Assembly: GCA_019421525.1 (NCBI GenBank)
Contig: JAHZFC010000008.1
Span: 1 to 11,392 of the forward strand
DNA length: 11,392 nt
Direction: 5' to 3'
Source: Clostridiales bacterium
Lineage (GTDB): Bacteria > Bacillota > Clostridia > Oscillospirales > Oscillospiraceae
Of the stretch, positions 5,112-8,823 are shown in pieces. The notes below the pieces were generated by a model. That model ran no database searches, had not been told where the DNA came from, and was given only the letters and a program-made list of their open reading frames with translations. How positions within the stretch are numbered: the stretch's first letter is position 1; each line of letters starts with the position of its first letter. A program made the position numbers and the translations under genes.

Positions 5112-6536
5112 TCATTCAGAGGGGGCAGGGGACTCGCCCTCCAGCCGTCTGAGCTGGCGGGCGGCCCGCCCGTCGATGATAAGGGCCACGACGAAGGTGA
5201 TGACCACGGAAACGGGCATGGACGCCAGCAGGCCGTAGATGGCGTTTTCCATGCCCAGCAGCCGGCCGAACAGCCAGGGCAGGAAGATGGCCAGGGGGAC
5301 GGCCAGCACGATCTCCCGGACCAGGGACAGGGCGGTGGACTCCACCGGCTTGCCCAGGGACTGGAGGAAGATGAAGGACGCCTTGCACACGCAGTCCAGG
5401 GGAGTGGCGCACAGGTAGACACGGAAGGCCAGGGCGGCAAAGTCGAAATAGGTCTGGGAGTAGTTGGTGCCGAACAGGCTGATGAGCTGGACGGGGAAGA
5501 GCTCAAAGCACAGCAGGGCCGCCAGGCCCACACAGAACTCAGCGATGAGCAGCCGCTCCATCACCGCCCGGCAGCGGTCATAGTGCCGGGCGCCGAAGTT
5601 GAAGCCCACGATGGGGATACAGCCGGCGGCCATGCCCACCACGACGGAGATGACGATCTGGAAGAACTTCATCACGATGCCCTGGACGGCCAGGGGGGTG
5701 TCGGCGGTGCCGTTTTCGGCAAAGGCGGAGAACACGCCGTACTTGGTGATCATATTGTTCATCACCGCCATGGACACCACCAGGGAGAACTGGCTCAAAA
5801 AGCTGGTGAAGCCCAGGGGGATGAACTTGGCTATCAGCGGGCCCCGCAGGGGGAAGCTGGTTTTGGACAGCTTGACGGCCCTCATCCTGAACAGGTACAC
5901 CAGCGAGATGACGGCGGTGATGACCTGTCCGGCCACCGTGGCGATGGCGGCCCCGGTCACCCCCCAGTCCAGGAGGAAGATGGCCACCGGGTCCAGGATG
6001 ATGTTGGCGGCGGCCCCGGCCAGGGTGGCCGCCATGGCCAGCTTGGGGCTGCCGTCAGAGCGGATGATGGGGTTCATGGCCTGGCCGAACATATAGAAGA
6101 AGGGGATGCCGATGGCGATCCACACGAAGTAGTCCCGGGCATAGTCCCGGGTGGCCTGGGAGACCTCGTCGGTGGCGCCGAACAGCCGGAAGACGGCCAT
6201 GAGCACGATGCTGGCCGCCAGGGTGAGCACGATGGCGTTGCCCACGGTGCGGTGGGCGCTGTCGCTGTCCCGCCGGCCCAGGCTGATGCTCACATGGGAG
6301 CAGGCCCCGTCTCCGATCATGGTGGCGATGGCCAGGGCCAGCACAGTCAGGGGAAAGACGATATTGGTGGCGCCGTTGCCCTCGGCCCCGACGCCCCAGC
6401 TGATGTAGATCTGGTCCACGATGTTGTACAGCGCCCCCACCAACAGGGAGATGACGCAGGGGACGGCGTATCGCAGCATAGTCTTGCCGATGGGGGCGGT
6501 GCCCAGGTCCAGCTGGGCGGCTTTCGTGTCTGACAT
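5112..6536 (-). CDS. MATE family efflux transporter
   Basis: A 474-residue multi-helix membrane protein with the MATE layout of two six-helix halves. The N-terminal half opens with LGTAPIGKTMLRYAVP and ISLLVGALYNIVDQIYIS, then MIGDGACSHVSISLGRRD (a family-typical turn with small residues and SLGR). The second half contains VGMAAGCIPIVGFNFGARHYDR, the equivalent conserved turn. MATE proteins export drugs or metabolites using Na+ or H+ gradients; the substrate is not predictable. I chose ATG 6536 because AAAGGAG lies 8 nt upstream on the minus strand; the longer frame from 6602 would add a non-conserved extension without a ribosome site. It is the first gene of a likely operon with the cytidylate-kinase-like gene. 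Confidence 0.92.
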   Translation of the reverse strand: MSDTKAAQLDLGTAPIGKTMLRYAVPCVISLLVGALYNIVDQIYISWGVGAEGNGATNIVFPLTVLALAIATMIGDGACSHVSISLGRRDSDSAHRTVGNAIVLTLAASIVLMAVFRLFGATDEVSQATRDYARDYFVWIAIGIPFFYMFGQAMNPIIRSDGSPKLAMAATLAGAAANIILDPVAIFLLDWGVTGAAIATVAGQVITAVISLVYLFRMRAVKLSKTSFPLRGPLIAKFIPLGFTSFLSQFSLVVSMAVMNNMITKYGVFSAFAENGTADTPLAVQGIVMKFFQIVISVVVGMAAGCIPIVGFNFGARHYDRCRAVMERLLIAEFCVGLAALLCFELFPVQLISLFGTNYSQTYFDFAALAFRVYLCATPLDCVCKASFIFLQSLGKPVESTALSLVREIVLAVPLAIFLPWLFGRLLGMENAIYGLLASMPVSVVITFVVALIIDGRAARQLRRLEGESPAPSE

Positions 6537-6664
6537 AGATATAACTCCTTTGCTGACAAAAATAGCGCGTGACCCGGGTGCATGACACACCATAGAACAC
6601 ACGCTACAATGAGCCGGACTTACATCTATGCCGGATAAAACGCGAGGATAAGATCCCTGCCTCC

Positions 6665-6693
6665 ATTATAGCATGAGATGTTTCAAATTTCCA
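6665..6693 (-). promoter_or_regulatory. Extended -10 promoter of the MATE operon
   Basis: On the minus strand, a perfect TATAAT (plus positions 6665-6670) is preceded by TGC, making an extended -10. A 17-bp spacer leads to TGGAAA (6688-6693), four of six matches to the -35 consensus. Transcription should start near 6658, leaving an unusually long leader of about 120 nt before the ATG. In this leader CCGG...CCGG and GCGTG...CACGC can pair, but I recognise no known riboswitch. Confidence 0.75.
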
Positions 6694-6731
6694 GTAAAAA
6701 ATTTTTAAGATAGGCCAGGGCGGGGCCCTTG

Positions 6732-7115
6732 GCTCCCCCCTGGCGGGGGAGCAGTCCGCCGCAAGGCGGACTGAAGGGGGGCAAGGGCTGGCGCCCTTGA
6801 CGATTTCAGGGACTGCGTCCTTGGGGGTGTTATCCAAAGGCTTCGCCTTTGGGAACGTGTTTTCCCGACCCCATTTCTTGGGGCCGCATCCAAGCCTCCC
6901 CCTGGACGGGGGAGGTGGCTGCGCAGCAGCCGGAGGGGGGTATGGAGAAGGACAAAGTCCTTCTCCTGCGGCAAGGTTTCGCCTTGCGGCGAGTTTCTTT
7001 TTGCTCGCACAAAAAGAAACCAAAAATGCGCCGGGGGACGGCCGCGGCGGACTGCAAGCGCCAAGGACGCGCTTTCGTCCTTAGCGTCCTTTCCCCCGGA
7101 CCCCCGTTTTACGGG
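6732..7115. repeat. Array of short perfect hairpins, left copy
   Basis: This stretch is packed with short palindromes placed almost end to end: 6732-6752, 6753-6772, 6782-6799 (CAAGGGC/GCCCTTG), 6834-6852 (CCAAAGGC/GCCTTTGG), 6869-6883, 6895-6915 (CCTCCCCC/GGGGGAGG), 6917-6931, 6944-6966 (10-bp stem, AAA loop), 6971-6987, 6993-7020 (GTTTCTTTTTG/CAAAAAGAAAC), 7063-7082 and 7103-7115. Loops are 3-6 nt. Open frames across it are low-complexity and lack ribosome sites, so I treat it as non-coding. It resembles REP-like intergenic repeats. Five of its words recur, inverted and in the same relative order, at 8061-8322. Confidence 0.75.
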
Positions 7116-7303
7116 AGTGCAGGATAGGGTGGTGCGGCGTTCTCCGGCCGGCGCTGGGGTAACTAGGACTGCTTGGCACCCCTGCGCCGCTGCCGCTGAT
7201 GTCGGCAGAAGTAGAATTTTCTGCGGCCCTCGATGGCGCGCCTGGCCTGGCAGGGTCTTTGCCGGGACCACGGGACAGCGCCTGCCGTCAGGGATAACGC
7301 CCC
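7116..7303. repeat. Repeat block between hairpin array and XRE gene
   Basis: Positions about 7146-7204 match the reverse complement of 8061-8117 along most of their length; 7175-7196 is a 22-bp identity with 8067-8088. A small inverted repeat GCAGAA/TTCTGC lies at 7205-7224. Nothing else recognisable is seen up to the end of the XRE gene, and no clear terminator for that gene is visible. Confidence 0.6.
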
Positions 7304-7525
7304 TCAGCGGTTGACTTCCCGTATGTCAGTGCGGCCTGTCAAATAGTCTAGAGAGACCTGAAAATAATCGGCCAATTTGACAAGGGGGATCAAAGATGGG
7401 TCGCTTTCGCCGTGTTCATACCGGCAATAGGTGCGAAACCCAATTCCAAGGTCTTTGGCAGCCTCCTCCTGCGTTTTGTTCATTCCCTCCCGGCATAGCC
7501 GCAACCGTTCCTGAAAGATTTCCAT
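7304..7525 (-). CDS. XRE family HTH transcriptional regulator
   Basis: A 73-residue Cro/C1-type DNA-binding protein. The helix-turn-helix is KTQEEAAKDLGIGFRTYCRYEHGESDPS (17-44), followed by LVKLADYFQVSLDYLTGRTD (48-67), the standard C-terminal helix of single-domain XRE repressors. The frame stays open far upstream to 8257, but that extension runs through the small plus-strand gene and the repeat DNA; ATG 7525 is preceded by AAAAGGAG at 7-nt spacing and gives the usual family N-terminus. It is transcribed divergently from the 92-residue gene, with overlapping promoters and TTGAC/GTCAA dyads between them, so it probably controls both itself and its neighbour. Target and signal are unknown. 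Confidence 0.88.
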   Translation of the reverse strand: MEIFQERLRLCREGMNKTQEEAAKDLGIGFRTYCRYEHGESDPSLIPLVKLADYFQVSLDYLTGRTDIREVNR

Positions 7526-7543
7526 ATCAGTGCTCCTTTTCTC

Positions 7544-7590
7544 TTGACAAGTCAATATTGACATATTATACTTGTATATAGAACAAGTCA
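7544..7590. promoter_or_regulatory. Overlapping divergent promoters with operator dyads
   Basis: Plus strand: TTGACA (7544-7549), 17-bp spacer, TATACT (7567-7572), reading into the 92-residue gene. Minus strand: TATAAT on plus 7565-7570, with only a weak -35, reading into the XRE gene. The two -10 boxes share four bases, so the two polymerases would compete. GTCAATATTGAC (7551-7562) is a perfect 12-bp palindrome; with TTGAC at 7544-7548 and GTCA at 7587-7590 the half-site TTGAC/GTCAA occurs four times. The word ACAAGTCA occurs at 7547-7554 and 7583-7590. It is a good candidate operator for the XRE repressor. Confidence 0.7.
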
Positions 7591-7618
7591 TAGTTGGCTT
7601 GCTTTTGGAGGAATCATT

Positions 7619-7897
7619 ATGACAACAATTTATGACGCCCTGTTCAACTTTGCCCAGGACCGGCAGGACCTGACCCGGTGGCTCCACGACGGGGATATCG
7701 TGGAGGATTATCAAGACTGTCTGGAGTTCAGCACCAGGCAGGAGCAGCAGCTGATGGAAGTCCTGGATGGCCCTGCCCGCAAGCAGTTCGAGATCTACAT
7801 CGGAAACGTGCAGGGAGTGCGGGACTACGAGCGGATGATGTTCTTCTGCCAGGGCCTGGCCATGGGGCTGGAGCTGGGCGTTCGGGCCTGCAATTAA
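7619..7897 (+). CDS. Small helical protein of unknown function
   Basis: A 92-residue acidic, soluble, probably all-helical protein with no signal peptide or membrane segment. GGAGG (7607-7611) lies 7 nt before ATG 7619 and a good promoter lies 47 bp further up, so it is a real gene. It ends with a hydrophobic, glycine-punctuated helix FFCQGLAMGLELGV (76-89), which resembles the C-terminal FxxGxxLGxxL pattern of small Clostridia-specific proteins such as DUF6809; I offer that only as a possibility. Its divergent XRE partner suggests it is the controlled gene of a two-gene accessory cassette. A toxin-antitoxin or phage-immunity role can be imagined but nothing in the sequence shows catalytic residues. 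Confidence 0.75.
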   Translation: MTTIYDALFNFAQDRQDLTRWLHDGDIVEDYQDCLEFSTRQEQQLMEVLDGPARKQFEIYIGNVQGVRDYERMMFFCQGLAMGLELGVRACN

Positions 7898-8330
7898 ACT
7901 CCCCGCCAGGTGCTGCCCCGAGGGCCGAGTAGGTTTCCACAACTGCCCAAAGGGGTCCCCGCCGAAGCCCAGCGAAGCGGGTTCGGTGGGGAAAGGAGGA
8001 GCAAGGGAGCGAACGTGATTTTCGCCGTCAGGCGGAAATGGAGTTGAGCGGACTTTGCGACGACGTGCGGCAGCGGCGCAGGGGTGCCGGACAGTCCCAG
8101 TTACCTCAGCGCCGGTCGTTGAGTGGTGGGCACCGAAGCATGGCAAGCGCTTTTCTTTGGCGGTCCGACACCGTTTCTTTTGGCAAGACAAAAGAAATGG
8201 GGTCGGGAAAAATACGGTTTCAAAGGTGTGGCCTTTGGATTTGGGTACTTTCTGCACGAGCAGAAAGTACCCCGCCGGAGGCCCTGGTGGGCCTCAACGG
8301 GTGGCAAGGGCCCCGCCCTTGCAAATGCCT
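7898..8330. repeat. Array of short hairpins, right copy (inverted)
   Basis: A non-coding stretch with strong palindromes: 7957-7991 (imperfect), 8017-8038 (TTTTCGCC/GGCGGAAA, imperfect), 8174-8197 (TTTCTTTTG/CAAAAGAAA), 8221-8237 (CAAAGG/CCTTTG), 8245-8270 (GTACTTTCTGC/GCAGAAAGTAC, perfect 11-bp stem), 8278-8295 (GAGGCCC/GGGCCTC) and 8304-8322 (GCAAGGGC/GCCCTTGC). Positions 8061-8322 carry the same modules as 6781-7204 in reverse complement and in the same order. Open frames here lack ribosome sites. Confidence 0.7.
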
Positions 8331-8336
8331 CCATTT

Positions 8337-8364
8337 TGTAACCAATTTGTAGTTGACAGATGTA
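8337..8364. promoter_or_regulatory. Candidate BlaI operator half-sites
   Basis: TGTA occurs at 8337-8340, 8348-8351 and 8361-8364, spaced by about one helical turn, and GACAGATGTAAC (8355-8366) resembles the ACA-N-ATGTA core of BlaI/MecI operators. These sites overlap the -35 box and spacer of the blaI promoter, the expected place for autorepression. The match is by eye only. Confidence 0.45.
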
Positions 8365-8381
8365 ACTCATCCTTCTATACT
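8353..8381 (+). promoter_or_regulatory. Promoter of the BlaI-M56 operon
   Basis: A perfect -35 TTGACA (8353-8358) and TATACT (8376-8381) with a 17-bp spacer. Start of transcription is expected near 8388, about 40 nt before the BlaI ATG. It is one of the strongest-looking promoters in the window, fitting a gene held off by a repressor. Confidence 0.85.
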
Positions 8382-8427
8382 GAAATCGAGATAAGATGAC
8401 ACTTGTCGTCCACTGGAGGAATGTAGG

Positions 8428-8823
8428 ATGAAACACAATGGCTTTTCCCTGACCAACAACGAGTGGCTGGTGATGGAGGCGCTGTGGAAGCGGCCCTCCA
8501 CCCTCATGGAGCTGGTGCGCCAGCTGGGGCAGGAGCCCCCCGGCTGGGCCAAGAGCACCACCGCCACCATGATCCGGCGGATGGAGGAAAAGGGCCTCAT
8601 CCGGCATGAGGCCGGCGGGAAGGCCCGGGTGTACCACCCGGCCCTGGACCGCACTGAGACCGCCCTGGCCGAGACCCGCACCCTGCTGGACAAGGCCTTT
8701 GACGGCAGTGTGGGCCTGCTGGTCAACGCCCTGATCCAACACAAGTCCCTGTCCAAGACCGACCTGGACGGCCTGTACGCCATCCTGCGGCAGGCGGAGG
8801 AGGGAGAGGAGGAGTCAAAATGA
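8428..8823 (+). CDS. BlaI/MecI/CopY family transcriptional repressor
   Basis: A 131-residue winged-helix repressor of the penicillinase-repressor family. LTNNEWLVMEALWKRPST (8-25), then STTATMIRRMEEKGLIRH (43-60) as recognition helix, and RVYHPALDR (67-75) as the wing. Residues about 76-120 form the dimerisation helices. In staphylococcal BlaI the M56 partner leads to cleavage at Asn101-Phe102; here Asn100-Ala101 sits near that place, but the alignment is uncertain. The start at 8428 follows GGAGGA (8415-8420) by 7 nt; the ATG at 8421 is followed at once by a stop. The gene ends in ATGA, overlapping the start of the M56 gene by 4 bp, which signals translational coupling and shared function. 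It probably represses its own promoter. Confidence 0.93.
   Translation: MKHNGFSLTNNEWLVMEALWKRPSTLMELVRQLGQEPPGWAKSTTATMIRRMEEKGLIRHEAGGKARVYHPALDRTETALAETRTLLDKAFDGSVGLLVNALIQHKSLSKTDLDGLYAILRQAEEGEEESK

Noticed and set aside
4440..6533. A 697-codon plus-strand open frame spanning the kinase-like and MATE genes
   Set aside because: It is the antisense of two well-supported genes, is overloaded with Gly/His/Asp/Gln as expected of GC-rich shadows, and has no family motif.
6604..7271. Minus-strand open frames of 139 and 188 codons
   Set aside because: They lie over the hairpin array, have low-complexity Pro/Arg/Ala-rich products and no ribosome site; the array looks non-coding.
7526..8257. 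N-terminal extension of the XRE gene to 317 residues
   Set aside because: The extension crosses the real plus-strand gene at 7619-7897 and repeat DNA; the start at 7525 has a good ribosome site and fits the family.
6732..8330. CRISPR array
   Set aside because: The palindromes differ from each other in sequence and spacing, with no constant repeat, no regular spacers and no cas genes.
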